Assembly: GCA_009760885.1 (NCBI GenBank)
Contig: CM019700.1
Span: 2,161,405-2,225,404, forward strand
Direction: 5' to 3'
Source: Achatina immaculata
Taxonomy: Eukaryota; Mollusca; Gastropoda; Stylommatophora; Achatinidae
Length of the DNA: 64,000 bases
How positions within the stretch are numbered: position 1 is the stretch's first letter; each line of letters begins with the position of its first letter. Of this stretch, positions 1 through 10,732 are shown in pieces. The translations under genes were made by a program, and so were the position numbers. The notes below the pieces were generated by a model. That model was given only the letters and a program-made list of their open reading frames with translations, was not told the origin of the DNA and did not search any database.

Positions 1-161
1 CGTGGCTCTGTTTTATACTTCTACTATTACTATTACTACTACTGCTGCTGCTACTTACACTAACATTATTTGTGTTGCTATAGTCCTATTATTTATGTTG
101 AAACATTCAGCAATAATTTGTTCCCCTTGCTTCCACACTGTCAAACGAACAGTGGATACTA
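1..161. other. Non-coding flank with short trinucleotide run
   Basis: No gene is visible. Positions 27-56 are a short run of TAC/TGC-type trinucleotides. The ATTC repeats that begin near 162 belong to the next element. Confidence 0.5.
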
Positions 162-505
162 ACCATTCATTCATTCAATCATTCATTCAATCATTCATTC
201 ATTCATTTATTCATTAATTCATTTGCATGTCCCTTACGGAACTTTGCCTAACAGCACTCCTGTAGGCCTCTCGGTTGTGGGCAAGATGGCCTGCTGTTGA
301 TGCATCCATTTGCAGATCATCAACGATGTCTTTCAGCCATCTTCACCTTGGTCTTCCTCTCTTTCTTTTTCCCATTATGTAGCCTTCCAAGACGGTCTTC
401 TCTAGATTATCATGACGTTTAATGTGTCAAAAATATTTAAGTTTTCTTTATTTACTCCTCTTTAATACCCAGTCTTCTTCAATATTAAGTTCCTGTATTA
501 TGGAT
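162..505 (-). mobile_element. RTE-like retrotransposon family A, 3' end (copy 1)
   Basis: A 5'-truncated 3' end of a non-LTR retrotransposon on the minus strand. The ATTC-type repeats at about 162-226 are its simple-sequence 3' tail read in reverse. The sequence next to them encodes the end of the reverse transcriptase ORF (GRPRRRW-type motif, then a 'HNREAYR'-like C-terminus). The same segment recurs at 10733, 16050, 31448, 35984 and 42884, which defines the family. Only the last ~100 codons remain and they are interrupted, so the copy is dead. Confidence 0.8.
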
Positions 506-1029
506 ATATTTCCCCTGATCGAGGTCTATACGGGTACTCTACCTTGCCCAAGGGTGTCCTGTAGACTGACGGAGGTAAGGAGGCGTCATACTTCTCCATT
601 GATAGGGTATACTTCTACCCCGCTAACCGAGGACACGAGCTAATTCTTCTAAATCTAAACTGCATTTTCCATAATTAATCAACTTCACCGGATTTGCATA
701 TTATGGGTTGTTTTCTTTTGCAGCTGATTAAAGGCATACGTTTTTCAATATTCCAGAATTTTGCTTTCCATTTGTTTCATGAAAGTATTAATTTCAAATC
801 CTGGAACTCTTCATGTGAAATATGGGAGCAGAATTCATGAACGAAGGGAGAATACAAACGTTTTCTTTCCTCACGACATAAAAAACGTAGTTACTGCTCT
901 TGATCTACGCAGAAATAAACTACAAAAAAGTTCACAGAATGTATGGAATTTCAAAATGTATTTATTTTCATGTTTTATGACTCGGTGGGATTCGATAGTC
1001 CTCTGCACGTGCTAACAAGAAACAAACTC
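506..1029. other. Unassigned, no gene recognised
   Basis: AT-rich sequence between two retrotransposon fragments. Short ORFs here (for example 761-1015) match no family I know and have no neighbouring gene signals. Confidence 0.4.
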
Positions 1030-2142
1030 TCATTCAGTCAATCAAGTGCCATGCCGTGTGGCGTAGACGATCACTTCTCTCCACAGTTCCCTGTCTTTAG
1101 ACTTGATTATGATATCTGCCGGTGACTTTCTTCCTAGCCACACTGACAACCCATCCAGTAACTTCTCTGTCTTCCTCTGTCTCTTCTTCCTTTAGTTTTC
1201 CCAGTTGCCACAGTGTGTTCCAGTTTTCCTTTTCTCAAAAAAATGTCCTACAAATCTCGCTTGTCTGCCTCTGATCTTTGCTGTAATTTGCCTTTTAACT
1301 CAAGCCTCTCTTAAGACTTCTTCGGTGGTTTTCTTAGCTGTCTATGGTACCTTCAACATCCTTCTTATGAACCACATTTCCATGACCTCCATTTCTCGCT
1401 GTACTCTCTTATTCATGGACAATGCTTCACATCCATAAAACAAAATTGGCTCGATGTAACATCTTGTTTCCATTAATACTGATCTGTTGGAAAAGATGTT
1501 TCTCATTTTCTGGAATGCTGACTTGGAGTGAGCACGTCTGCTTTTTATTTCGTTGTGACATTTCCCATCAGCTGTTATAATCATCCCTAAGTGCTTGAAT
1601 CTATCAACTTGTTTCAGTTCTGTGCCGTCGATGGTAATGCTACATTTTGGTGGTATTCTTTTCATTGGGATGACCATCACTTCAGTCTTCCTTTTATTCA
1701 GGCTGAGACCTTTACTTTTACTTTCACGAACCACGATGTCCAGAAGAGCCTGTAGCTTCCATTCACTTTAACAATCAGAACTGTGTCGTCTGCATATATT
1801 TAAGTTGTTAAGGTTGTACCCGCCAATTGATATTCCTGACAAGCTCTGTATATTTCTCATTCTGTTTTCGCTGTACAAGGAGAAGAGGCCAGGAGATAGA
1901 ACACATCCTTGTCTAACTCCCAATTTTATGTCTTGGAATGCTCCTATTTGGTTTCTCAACCCTCATTGGTGCTGATTGCTGCCAGGATATGTTTTTGATG
2001 AGTTTCAGATCTTTCCCATCTATATCTTCCAGCGTTTTTATAAATTCTGTGTGTCTCACTTTATCGAATGCTTTACAGTAGTCTATGAAGCATAAGTATA
2101 TGTCTGTCTTTACTTCTATTGATCTTTCCATCAATGTTCTCA

Positions 2143-2189
<47 letters not shown>

Positions 2190-2285
2190 GTTAGTCGTGC
2201 CTTTTCCTTCAACGAAGCCACACCGTTCTTCAACGATTTCTGATTTTATTTTGCCACTGACTCTCGTTCAGCGTAACCAAAAGCT
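1030..2285 (-). mobile_element. RTE retrotransposon family B, RT domain to 3' end (second copy)
   Basis: Minus-strand reverse transcriptase of the same family as the near-complete element at 19872-22935. In order it shows the block before motif A (GFVEGKGT, near 2205), motif A (FIDYCKAFDKV), motif B (GVRQGCVLSP), the catalytic YADDTV (about 1775-1800, now out of frame with its neighbours), and the C-terminal stretch ending in RHGT near 1032. The frame breaks several times, so this is a pseudogene. It is 5'-truncated within the RT domain and lacks the endonuclease. A TA microsatellite has grown inside its coding sequence at 2146-2185. Confidence 0.88.
2146..2185. repeat. (TA)n microsatellite inside RT coding sequence
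   Basis: About 20 TA dinucleotides. They lie where the related element at 19872-22935 encodes 'NAIYAL', so the array probably grew from a TATA-like codon pair in the RT ORF. Confidence 0.9.
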
Positions 2286-2449
2286 CCGGTTATGGTGTTT
2301 ATCGCTGGAAAGAAGAGCTCGTCTCAGAACTTACACTAGGAAAAGCAGGTTGGTAGTTAACAATGCTGTGCCAGCAGTTTGTTACTTATTTCGTAAATGA
2401 GCGTGGAATTGCAGTTAGTACGCTGCTGTCTGCTCTCGCTACTGTTTAT
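2286..2449. other. Unassigned spacer
   Basis: Short single-copy-looking sequence between the RTE-B remnant and the trinucleotide-rich block. No feature recognised. Confidence 0.4.
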
Positions 2450-3176
2450 TGTGCTGTTGTGTTGTTATTCTTGCTGCTGTCGCTGTTTTTCCTATTGTTG
2501 TTATTCTTTCTACTGTTGCTGTTGTTATTACTGTTGTTGTTATTCTTGCTAATGTTACTGTTCTTGCTACTACTATTTCTCTTCTTGCTACTGTATCAGT
2601 TTTGTCACGGTTCTGCTACTATTGTTGTTTTAGATATTATTGTTGCTAATCTAGCTACTGTTGCTCTTCTTGCTACTACTGTTGCTATTCTAGCTACTGT
2701 TGTTGTCATTATTCATGATATCATTACTGTTATTCTAGTTACTGCTTTTGCTATTATTGTTGTTCCGGCTACTATTGTTGGTGTTCTTGATCGTTATTCT
2801 AGCTTCTGTTGATGTCCTTGCTACTATTATCATTATTCTTGCTAGTGCTGCTGTCTGTGTTACCACTGATGTTATTCCCGTTACTGTTTTTGTTCTTTTT
2901 ACTATTATTGTTATTCTTGCTAGTGCCACCGTTCTTGTTACTCTTATTGTTGATTTTTTTTTTTGGGGGGGGGGTATTTTTTGTTTCTGTAATCATTACA
3001 ATTAATGTAATCCTTGCTAGTGTTGCCGTTTTTGTTACTGTTATTGGTATTATTGTTACTTTCTTTTTGTTTTTAGTACAGTTATTGTTGTTCTTAATAT
3101 TGTTCCTGCTACTATTGTTACTATTCTTGCTGTTGTTGTTGTTGTTATTCATGTTGCTGCTGCTGTGTGGTATATA
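2450..3176. repeat. Degenerate trinucleotide-rich block (TTG/TTA/CTT/GCT)
   Basis: About 730 bp dominated by imperfect pyrimidine-rich triplets such as TTGTTATTCTTGCTACT. A poly-T/poly-G junction lies at 2951-2974. Long ORFs in several frames (poly-L/V/F or poly-N) are by-products of the three-base periodicity and should not be read as genes. Confidence 0.85.
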
Positions 3177-3664
3177 GTTTTTTTGTTGTTTTAGCCGAAG
3201 CCCTTTGGAAGTTGACAGGCATCGTGCTGGATTGAGAGTGGGTTTACAGTGATTTTCTTTAATTATCTGACCAGGTTAAAGAAGACCTTTTTCGTGAGCT
3301 TTGTGATCAGGGAACCCCTCAGGTAAGTATACTAATCCTTTACACGGTTTGATTCTTGGTCACCAAGTCTTCCTTCTCTGGTTTAACTGGCTCTAAGCTT
3401 GAATCATGTAAATTGGACACCTGTTCTGTTCTAATAGTCTTGTGACGCTTTACAGACAAACAAACAGACAAACAAACGAACAAAAAAAAAACAGTCATAC
3501 ACAAACTTGTAGTAACGAAGCCTCAGGCAGTTCGCTGTGAGGGATAACAAAGACACTTAACCAGTTGCCATACTCTGGCTTAGGCGCGCCCTGATATCGT
3601 GAGACGATAGGGTGAACTCGAGGTCAGGGCCTTGTTTTCCTATAAAACCCTCTTGTCAACCTTG
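3177..3664. other. Unassigned, no gene recognised
   Basis: No ORF or repeat family recognised. A short AAAC-rich run lies at 3455-3491. Confidence 0.4.
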
Positions 3665-3724
3665 ATGTATAAAATCGGAAAAAAAGTAGGAGCAGCTTTA
3701 TTACTTAACGATTACAAAGTTGTG

Positions 3725-3750
3725 ACGTTTCGGCGTGAGCCTTAATCATA
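3725..3750 (-). other. Hammerhead-ribozyme-like motif in PLE 3' UTR
   Basis: On the minus strand the sequence reads TGATTAAGG, then CTCAC, then GCCGAAACGT. This has the hammerhead layout of a CUGAUGA-like strand, a short stem II (GGC/GCC) and GAAAC. Two core bases differ from the consensus (C3 and G8), so catalysis is doubtful. Hammerheads are known in PLEs. Membership here is inference. Confidence 0.4.
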
Positions 3751-4164
3751 CAAAAACATACAAGACGAAGAAATAGAGAGAGGAGATAAAGTATAGATTC
3801 ACATGAATACTGTTTAAAAAAAATTTTTTTTAAAAGAGTATTAGCTGTAAATTGCAAGGTGTGGCTTGTCTGGCGGTGTGTGTCAGGAATGGATCTGGTA
3901 GGACGTGGAAATTGTTTAAATAGAGACCTGTGACATGTGGTCAGTGGGTTGTAACTGGGGGTGGTGGATTGGGAACCGGGGAGGGGAGAGAGAGTGACGC
4001 ACTACTGGCCTAGCTAGGAGAAATTGAAACAGGTGAATGGGGAAGAGGGGTTGCAGAGAAGAGGGTTTGCAGAGAAAATAGCGGGGTTGCAGAGTGATGC
4101 TGTGAGGGAGTTTGAAAAGTAAGAAGGGGTGGATGAGGTACTATAATGATTGAAGAAGATGATG

Positions 4165-4656
4165 TTACGTGTAACTAAACAGCGAGTTTAACCCATGTGG
4201 TTCCAGCGTCCCATAATTTTGAATGCAGCGGTTCTCAAGTGCCAGGCGGCTTGTGTCATCTGCATGACATTGTTTAATGGCTGTTACCAGAAAATCAGAT
4301 TTGCCTCCGTGGTTGGGGCCTTTGAAATGATTTGGGACTGGTTTCGAAGCATGCTGGGCGATGTCGTACAGATGTTTTTGCAAGCGGTCCCCTAATCTGA
4401 GGCCAGTCTCACCGATATATGTTATCCTGCATCTTTTGCAAACGATGACATATATCACATTTCGGGACTCGCATGTGAATCCCTCATGAAGAGTGAGAAT
4501 AGTTTTGGGAAAGGTGATTGTTTTCGTTTCCCAAACTACGGGGCAGGTAACGCAGCGGGGGCGGTTACATTTTCTGGTGCCAACATATGTAAGGCTCTGC
4601 TTCAAGTGGCTGTGGACGAGGATGTCCTTAAGGTTTGGCTCACGTTTGTCTGTCAA
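4165..4656 (-). pseudogene. PLE GIY-YIG endonuclease domain (partial)
   Basis: A 163-codon open stretch, readable in frame to about 4690. It shows a Cys-rich lead-in (CNRPRCVTC, residues 30-38), then NVIYVIVC (66-73) and TYIGETG (79-85), the two GIY-YIG strands, an Arg-rich helix (LRLGDRLQKH, 87-96) and a late Glu in LALENRCI (138-145) at the catalytic position. In PLEs this domain follows the RT and nicks target DNA. The frame is intact but the protein is a fragment, with no RT upstream. Confidence 0.88.
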
Positions 4657-4700
4657 CCTTGGTGCCCCTCCAGGAGCCCTTGAATTTTTTTTTAAAATCC

Positions 4701-4861
4701 TGGTGCATTACCTGCATTAGATAATCACCATGGATCATTTTTCGTAAGTTCTCTCTCTCTCCCTCCCCCCTCCCCGCCACCTCCAAAGCTGTCATCGCCA
4801 CCACCCAGCGCCTCACTCCCCCACCCACTGCATCATAAAACATACTTATATCTTACATATC
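4701..4861. other. Unassigned pyrimidine-rich spacer
   Basis: CT-rich spacer between the PLE fragment and an RTE-D fragment. No feature recognised. Confidence 0.4.
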
Positions 4862-5590
4862 TTATATCCTTCCTGTGCCGTTAAACGTCACAAAGGGCTT
4901 CCAAGATAATTCTCCAATATTTCCTGTTTTCGGCGACCTTTTCAGCCTCATCAAGGGATTTTATGCCTGTTAATTTGGCCTCTCTTAACAATGTCCTATT
5001 CAGAGTTTCACGTGGTCTGCCTCTTTTTCTTCGGCCTATTGTGTTCCAGCTGATAGCTTGTTATGGGATTCTCTGATCGTTTCTTCTCATCACGTGACCA
5101 ACATATGTCCATCTCCTTTACCTGATCACCCATGAGACTGGTTGTTGTTCAGTCATCTGTCTTATCTCTGCATTGTTCTTGAAATCGTTCCACTTGAAGC
5201 CGAGTATTTTCCTTAGGCATTTGTTTTCAAAAGAGTCTGATTTCTTGTCTATTTCTTTAGTTGTTTTCCAGCTTTCGAATGTATAAATGATGGCGGATAT
5301 TACATTTGAATTGAATAGTCTCAACTTGGTTTTTGTGCTTATAACTTTTGAATTCCATATGTTCTCAAGATTCATAAAGATCGATGCTACTTTTGCAATT
5401 CTAATTCATTCTAACTTCCTTTCTAGCGTCATCATCCTGGTCTATGTAGCAGCCAAGGTGTGCAAATTGATTGACTTCTTCAACATCTGTGCCTTCTAAG
5501 GTGTATTTTTCCATTTTGATTAAGGGGAAGTTTCATTATTTTTGTTTTGTCCTTGTTAATTTCAAGTCCTATTTTGCTAGCCAGTGAAGA
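4862..5590 (-). mobile_element. RTE-like retrotransposon family D, 3' end (copy 1)
   Basis: Minus-strand C-terminal RT region. It shows 'NIWNSKVISTKTKLRLFNSN', 'ESWKTTKEI', then, across a stop, 'RRKRGRPRETLNRTLL' and the end near 4870. A second copy at 50154-50633 carries the same C-terminus and has a clean TSD, which fixes the 3' boundary. Only the last ~200 codons remain and the frame is broken. Confidence 0.82.
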
Positions 5591-6609
5591 CAGGCTATCT
5601 GTTTTTTCTTGCATTAAAAAAAAACAAACTAGTTCTAATAAAGTCACTAGTGTGCCCAGTACACTCCGCCGACGAAAAGAAGAATAATAAACGTATAGTA
5701 CTCGTACAAACAGTGTTAACCAGGTATAATTTGCGGTATGTGGCGTCTACAAAAGTAGCTTTTTTTTAACTTGTAGAGAACTAAAAAAAAAAGGCGGGGG
5801 GGGGGGGGGGGGGGTGGCTTTTAAATGAACTTATCTTGGACAAAAACAAAAATGATGTAGTCAAGTTTGACTTGTCTTTCTAGAAACTCATTTTTATTTT
5901 TTCAATATTTATAAATGTTGGAAACTCGAAGACAAACAAATAATTCTTATTACACTTGCATATAAATAACTGACTTAAGATAAAAAAAACGGGATTTATT
6001 TCACTTTATTTGGTTTTTAATTAGGGATTTTTCGGTGACAATCTCTACCCGAACCCTTCCATATCCATTGTAGAACTCTAGGGTTCCACGGAATACGGGT
6101 TGAGAAACCTTGTCCCGGAAAATCATGATACCGCATTCGCCATTTTCTCTGCATGGTCTGTTTACTTCAGCGTGTTTTCTTTCTTTATTGTTGAGGGTTT
6201 TCTTTCTTAATCATCTCTCTCACTCTCTGTCTCTCGTTGTCTCTCTCTCTCTTTCAACCTCATTACATTCTTCCTTTTCTCGTCCCAAATAATCACGCTC
6301 TGATCAATATTAGCCGTTTGAAATCTATGTTCCTGCTCGGACTACTCGTCTCTTAAGTGAGACGTGCCTGTACATTTGTCATTCGTTTGTCTTTCGTCTC
6401 AAATGACCCACCTGATGAGAATAAACGGTGAGTTTTCTAACAAAACAAAGAACATACAACAAGGTAGGGCAAATAGAAGTCTCAAATTATTTCTCTTTAG
6501 AAGTCAGAATGAGAAAGAAAAAAAAACCACAGTTATAAAGGAGACACGGAGGAGAAGAACGTCACCTGATGGATGGAGATGGATTCATCTACAGAGAATA
6601 GATAAGGTA
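5591..6609. other. Unassigned stretch with a poly-G run
   Basis: No gene recognised. A 19-base G run lies at 5796-5814 and a CT-rich stretch at 6205-6260. Short ORFs show no family signature. Confidence 0.45.
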
Positions 6610-7482
6610 GCGATAGTCAGTGTGGCAGTCAGCTTGGTACTCGATGTAGTAATCAGGGTGGTAGTCGCTGTGGTAATCAGGGTGGTTTTCACAGTGGTAA
6701 TCGATGTGATAGTCAGGGTGGTAGTCGATGTGATAGTCAGGGTGTTAGTCAGGGTGATAGTCAGGGTGGTAGTCGATGTGGTAGTCAGGGTGTTAGTCAG
6801 GATGATAGTCAGGATGGTAGTCGATGTGGTAGTCAGGGTGGTAGTCGATGTGATAGTCAGGGTGGTAGACAGGGTGGTAGTCAGGGTAGTAGTCTTGGTG
6901 GTAGTCAGGGTAGTAGTCGATGTGGTAGTCAGAGTGGTAGACAGGGTGGTAGACAGGGTGATAGTCAGGGTGGTAGTCAGGGTGGTAGTCGATGTGGTAG
7001 TCAGAGTGGTAGACAGTGTGGTAGACAGGGTGATAGTCAGGGTGGTAGTCGATGTGGTAGTCAGGGTAGTAGACAGGGTGGTAGTCGATGTGGTAGTCAG
7101 AATGATAGTCAGGGTGGTAGTCAGGATGATAGTCGATGTGGTAGTCAGGGTGATAGTCGATGTGGTAGTCAGGGTGATACTCAGGGTGATAGTCGATGTG
7201 GTAGTCAGGGTGGAAGTCGATGTGGTAGTCGATTTGGTAGTCGCTATGATAGTCAGGGTGGTAGGGTGATAGTCGATGTGGTAGCCAGGGTGGTAGTCGA
7301 TGTGGTAGTCAGAGTGATACTCAGGGTGATAGTCGATGTGGTAGTCAGGGTGGTAGACAAGGTGGTAATCGATGTGGTAGTCAGAGTGGTAGACAGGGTG
7401 GTAGTCGATGTGGTAATCAGGATGATAGTCAGGGTGGTAGTCGATGCGGTAGTCAGGGTGGTAGACAAAGTGGTAGTCACCC
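6610..7482. repeat. 12-bp minisatellite (GTGGTAGTCRRK type), about 870 bp
   Basis: Tandem units of about 12 bp, alternating forms such as GTGGTAGTCGAT and GTGGTAGTCAGG. Because 12 is a multiple of 3, long ORFs result: 6364-7269 (+) encodes Val-Val-Arg/Asp-Val repeats and 7253-7480 (-) encodes Thr/Ser/Leu repeats. I see no start context, signal peptide or domain, and treat the ORFs as by-products. Confidence 0.9.
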
Positions 7483-7880
7483 TGTAAGCTTGACTTTTAA
7501 CATTTCGTGTTTACCCATTTTTTATCTTCCACTTTCATGAAGCTCTGATAAGTGAAGCAGTTTGTTAACGTTTAATAAGATACAGGACGCCAGCAGCAGG
7601 ACAAGTGGTCCCGTGATCTCTAAAAATGCCAAAGCCTCCCATGCTGGGGAAACAAATGATGACTCTTTTACGTCCTGAGCTGCCGTACGAGTTTACAAAT
7701 GTCTACGAGTCGCAAGGAGAATCCTGGGTCCAGTGGTTAAGTAAAATTGCATCCGTCAAAATTATGTACAGAAGGAGCGGATTAATCTAGAACTTATTAC
7801 CGAAGTAACTTACTACTGTAAGTGTTACAGAGAAAGTAGGGCTACCTGGTTTAAATGAGAATTACAGATATCAGCGTTAC
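7483..7880. other. Unassigned, no gene recognised
   Basis: Single-copy-looking sequence after the minisatellite. No ORF above 60 codons and no repeat family recognised. Confidence 0.4.
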
Positions 7881-8078
7881 CACCTCTCTCTGTCTCTGTC
7901 TCTCTCTACCTTCAGGTGTCCAAGGCACATGGGGCTTCCCGCATGGGTTCCTCACAAACGCTTGTCCTTTGCCCTTCCCCCACCTCTGCGCCAGGTGAGC
8001 CTTCTGTTACCCAGCATTCTCTCTGTTGTTCTTCTCCGTGTCTCCTTAGGTCTAGCTTTGTTCCTGTTACCCTGTCGT
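7881..8078 (-). mobile_element. RTE-like retrotransposon family C, 3' end (copy 3)
   Basis: Matches, base by base over most of its length, the 3' ends at 19373-19560 and 25248-25440 (for example GGCACATGGGGCTTCC and CCCAGGTGAGCC-type text). The CT repeats at 7883-7910 are the GA-rich 3' tail on the minus strand. 5'-truncated to under 200 bp. Confidence 0.78.
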
Positions 8079-8395
8079 GTGCATTATATGCATACATAAA
8101 AGAAAACTTAAGCCATAGCCTGTCAGTCTCCCTGGAACTACGAGCCGGTTTTCTTTGCAGCCGACGCGGTGAAGATGTTGAGGCACATCATTCATATCTG
8201 ATTGGGGGAGTGTTATGACAGCATGTTTTTTTTTCAATCATTAAAACTAAAAAGCAGGATGTTGGCAGTACTTCTTTAACAGACTCCACATCCACGGAGG
8301 GCTATGACGATCCTTGCCCCGTCAGTCAGGCTAGACCTGTTTAGTGGGGCGCCAGCGTAGAGTGGAGGGGGGGGGGCAGGATCTTGGTCAACTAT

Positions 8396-8479
8396 TGCTC
8401 ACCGAACCTGGCACTGGTATGTCAGCTATGGTTCATTGACCCTGGCACTAGTATGTCAGCTATGGTTCACCGACTCTGG
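8396..8479 (+). repeat. 34-bp array, left part
   Basis: About two and a half units of the same 34-bp repeat as 9382-9991. They are separated from it by the 8480-9381 insertion. Confidence 0.85.
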
Positions 8480-8966
8480 TGTAGGGAGTAGATAATAAAG
8501 CAAGTAGTTGCCCGGTTTGATTGGCAACCCCATTGATCAGAAACGGGCTGTACAGAAATGCGCAATCCTACGAGTCCGTCGCTGACCAGTTACATAAGAC
8601 GAGAAAAAAGACGTTTAAGAAGTCGGGATTCCATAAGCTGAGCGCGTTAGAGGCCAACGACCGTAGGGAGCCGTGTCATTGTTCAAGCGTGAAAGAGAGA
8701 AGTCATTCGTTAGATACGAACCATTTGTGTAGGTTAGTAAGGGCCTTTAATATGTGATGTGGATTAATGCAAGTTGTACTTTGGACTCCCCCGATCGATC
8801 ATTCAGGTAATTATATGTGGTCAGGATTTTGTTATATGTGACCACGGATAAAATCATCACTCAGTGAAGATGTGAAATGTTCAGTGTAAGTCTTCTATAT
8901 TCCCTTGTGTAATGGGAAATATGTTTCTAGTTGCACGTACTTCATATTACTGATTTTTGCATTGTG

Positions 8967-9039
<73 letters not shown>

Positions 9040-9381
9040 CATAATCTACTGATGTTTTTACAATCATAATTGAACTCATATTATTCAAGGAAATTGTTTT
9101 AATGATTTTGATAATACATATCAGCTGATAATTAACATCACATACATGAAGATTCATTTTGAGTCTTCTATCTCGTAAAATCGATGTTGTGTCAATACTA
9201 CGATCGTGATTATTTGAAGGATTGTTTTATTTGTGTCTGTTCATTGGTGTAAAGTGTCAATATGTAATGTTTGAATGTATAGTATAATCACCTTATACCA
9301 GTAAAAATAGACAGCATAATGTCAACCAAGAATAACGGAATAAACATTCTCCCCATCAATTAAATATCTTATTTTCCTACA
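8480..9381. mobile_element. 902-bp insertion with TG...CA ends, possible solo LTR
   Basis: The segment begins TGTAGG and ends CCTACA, an inverted pair of LTR type. CTGG at 8476-8479 and 9382-9385 flanks it directly. Removing the segment and one CTGG restores an exact 34-bp unit of the surrounding array, so insertion is well supported. A 4-bp duplication with TG...CA ends fits a solo LTR of a Gypsy- or BEL-like element. A DNA transposon with short inverted ends is the alternative. No coding sequence is present. It contains a (TA)n run at 8972-9039. Confidence 0.6.
8972..9039. repeat. (TA)n microsatellite
   Basis: About 33 TA dinucleotides with one phase slip near 9003, inside the 902-bp insertion. 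Confidence 0.95.
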
Positions 9382-9991
9382 CTGGCACTAGTATGTCAGC
9401 TATGGTTCACTGACCCTGGTACTAGTATGTCAGCTATGGTTCACTGACCCTGGTACTACTATGTCAGCTAAGGTTCATTGACCCTGGCCCTAGTATGTCA
9501 GCTAAGGTTCACTGATCCGGGCACTAGTATGTCAGCTATGGTTCACTGACCCTGGCACTAGTATATCAGCTATAGTTCACTGACACTGGCACTAGTATAT
9601 CATCTATGGTTCAGTGACATTGGCACTAGTATATCAGCTATAGTTCACTGACACTAACACTAGTATATCAGCTATAGTTCACTAACACTGGCACTAGTAT
9701 ATCAGCTATAGTTCACTGACACTGACACTAGTATGTCAGCTATGGTTCACTGACACTGACACTAGTATATCAGCTATAGTTCACTGACACTGGCACTAGT
9801 ATATCAGCTATAGTTTACTGACCCTGGCACTAGTATGTCAGCTAAGATTTACTGACCCTGACTCTAGTATGTCAGCTATGGTTCACTGACCCTGGTACTA
9901 GTATGTCAGCTATAGTTTACTGACCCTGGCACTAGTATGTCAGCTATGGTTCACTGACCCTGGCACTAGTATGTCAGCTATGGTTCACTGA
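9382..9991 (+). repeat. 34-bp minisatellite derived from family H, right part
   Basis: About 18 units of CACTAGTATGTCAGCTATGG followed by TTCACTGACCCTGG, with scattered substitutions (GTATAT for GTATGT in a central block). It ends directly in the family H terminus. Confidence 0.92.
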
Positions 9992-10146
9992 CTGCCAAAT
10001 GGGACAGCGTCTTACCTCCACCCCCAACATAGAGCTAATAAATTACACACATCAATGCCAGATAAGAAAGCTAGAGAAATGTGAAGCCTTTTTTGTGGAA
10101 GGAGAACAATAATACCTGGATATTCGAGGTGCACTTCGACAGAATG

Positions 10147-10312
10147 TGGATGAGTCCCTCGACTCCAGTCCTTCGACCCCAGTCCCTAGACCCCAGTCCC
10201 TCGACCCCAGTTCCTCGACTCCAGTCCCTCTACCCCGGTTCCTCGACCCCAGTCCCTCGACCCCAGTCTCTCGACCCCAGTTCTTCGACCCCAGTCCATT
10301 GACCTCAGTTTT
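10147..10312 (+). repeat. 14-bp minisatellite (AGTCCCTCGACCCC)
   Basis: About 11-12 tandem units. The Pro/Ser-rich ORFs across it are by-products. Confidence 0.9.
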
Positions 10313-10417
10313 ACCGCACAGCGTCTTCAGATCCTGGCGCTTTCATCTCGGCTGGGTTATATACTGTGGAATTAAACCAGCAATAAAACAGCGCAGGTCA
10401 AAGTTAACTTACTCAGT

Positions 10418-10732
10418 GTGCAAAGTTTTGCCGGACGTGCCTATACTTTGTGCTTGCTGCTATGTAAAAATGGCAAACAGTGCACGCTGGCTGGAGCATG
10501 TAGAAAGAATGGAAGAGAAAAGACAAACGAAAATGATGTATACACAAGAGATGAGAAAAACAAGGCCAAGGGGGAAGACCAAGACAGAAATGGAAAGACA
10601 ACACAGAAGAGGATATAAAATAAATTGGTGTCAACAACTGGAGAGAGAAGATTAGGAATAGAGAGGAATGAAGGCGAACTTTATCTGCAGCAATGAGCCT
10701 TAATGGCTCGGAAAGCTGAAGAAGAAGAAGAA
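10418..10732 (+). mobile_element. Non-LTR retrotransposon family E, 3' end
   Basis: Encodes a typical RT C-terminus: 'RWLEHVERME' then 'KTRPRGKTKTEMERQ' and 'INWCQQLERED', ending at a stop near 10655. A short 3' UTR (ATGAGCCTTAATGGCTCGG) and a GAA-type tail at 10719-10732 follow. It directly abuts the RTE-A fragment that starts at 10733. Confidence 0.75.

Larger units (their letters stand above)
3665..4700 (-). mobile_element. Penelope-like element, GIY-YIG domain plus 3' UTR (copy 1)
   Basis: Minus-strand 3' part of a PLE. The coding part (4165-4690) is a GIY-YIG endonuclease. The rest (3665-4164) is a G-rich 3' UTR with a hammerhead-like sequence at 3725-3750. The terminal segment (TAATAAAGCTGCTCCTAC on the minus strand) recurs at 28661-29190 and 55425-55575, tying those non-coding pieces to the PLE. 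The RT domain is missing upstream, so the copy is 5'-truncated. Confidence 0.85.
8128..10015 (+). mobile_element. Unclassified interspersed repeat family H (copy 1) with internal amplification
   Basis: The head at 8128-8395 (TTTCTTTGCAGCCGACGC and ACAGACTCCAC-type text) and the end at 9992-10015 (CTGCCAAATGGGACAGCG) match other copies at 17780-18415, 26866-27560 (-), 40268-40607 (-) and 63130-63435. The 'GTCAGCTATGGTTCACTGACCC' type segment occurs twice in an ordinary copy. Here it has expanded to about 20 units of 34 bp and is interrupted at 8480 by a 902-bp insertion. No coding capacity, terminal inverted repeat or tail is evident, so the class is unknown. Confidence 0.75.

Noticed and set aside
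2363..3177. Leu/Val/Phe-rich ORFs that look like membrane proteins
   Set aside because: Produced by degenerate TTG/TTA/CTT triplets. Overlapping frames give equally long ORFs and the other strand gives poly-Asn.
6364..7269. 301-codon ORF rich in Val, Arg and Asp
   Set aside because: It follows a 12-bp minisatellite; the period of three keeps every frame open. No domain, signal or conserved start.
9382..9991. Regular ~34-bp repeats considered as a CRISPR array
   Set aside because: Units are contiguous with no unique spacers, there are no cas genes, and the context is an animal genome. The same applies to 12418-12893, 33448-34542, 41042-41677 and 60030-62862.
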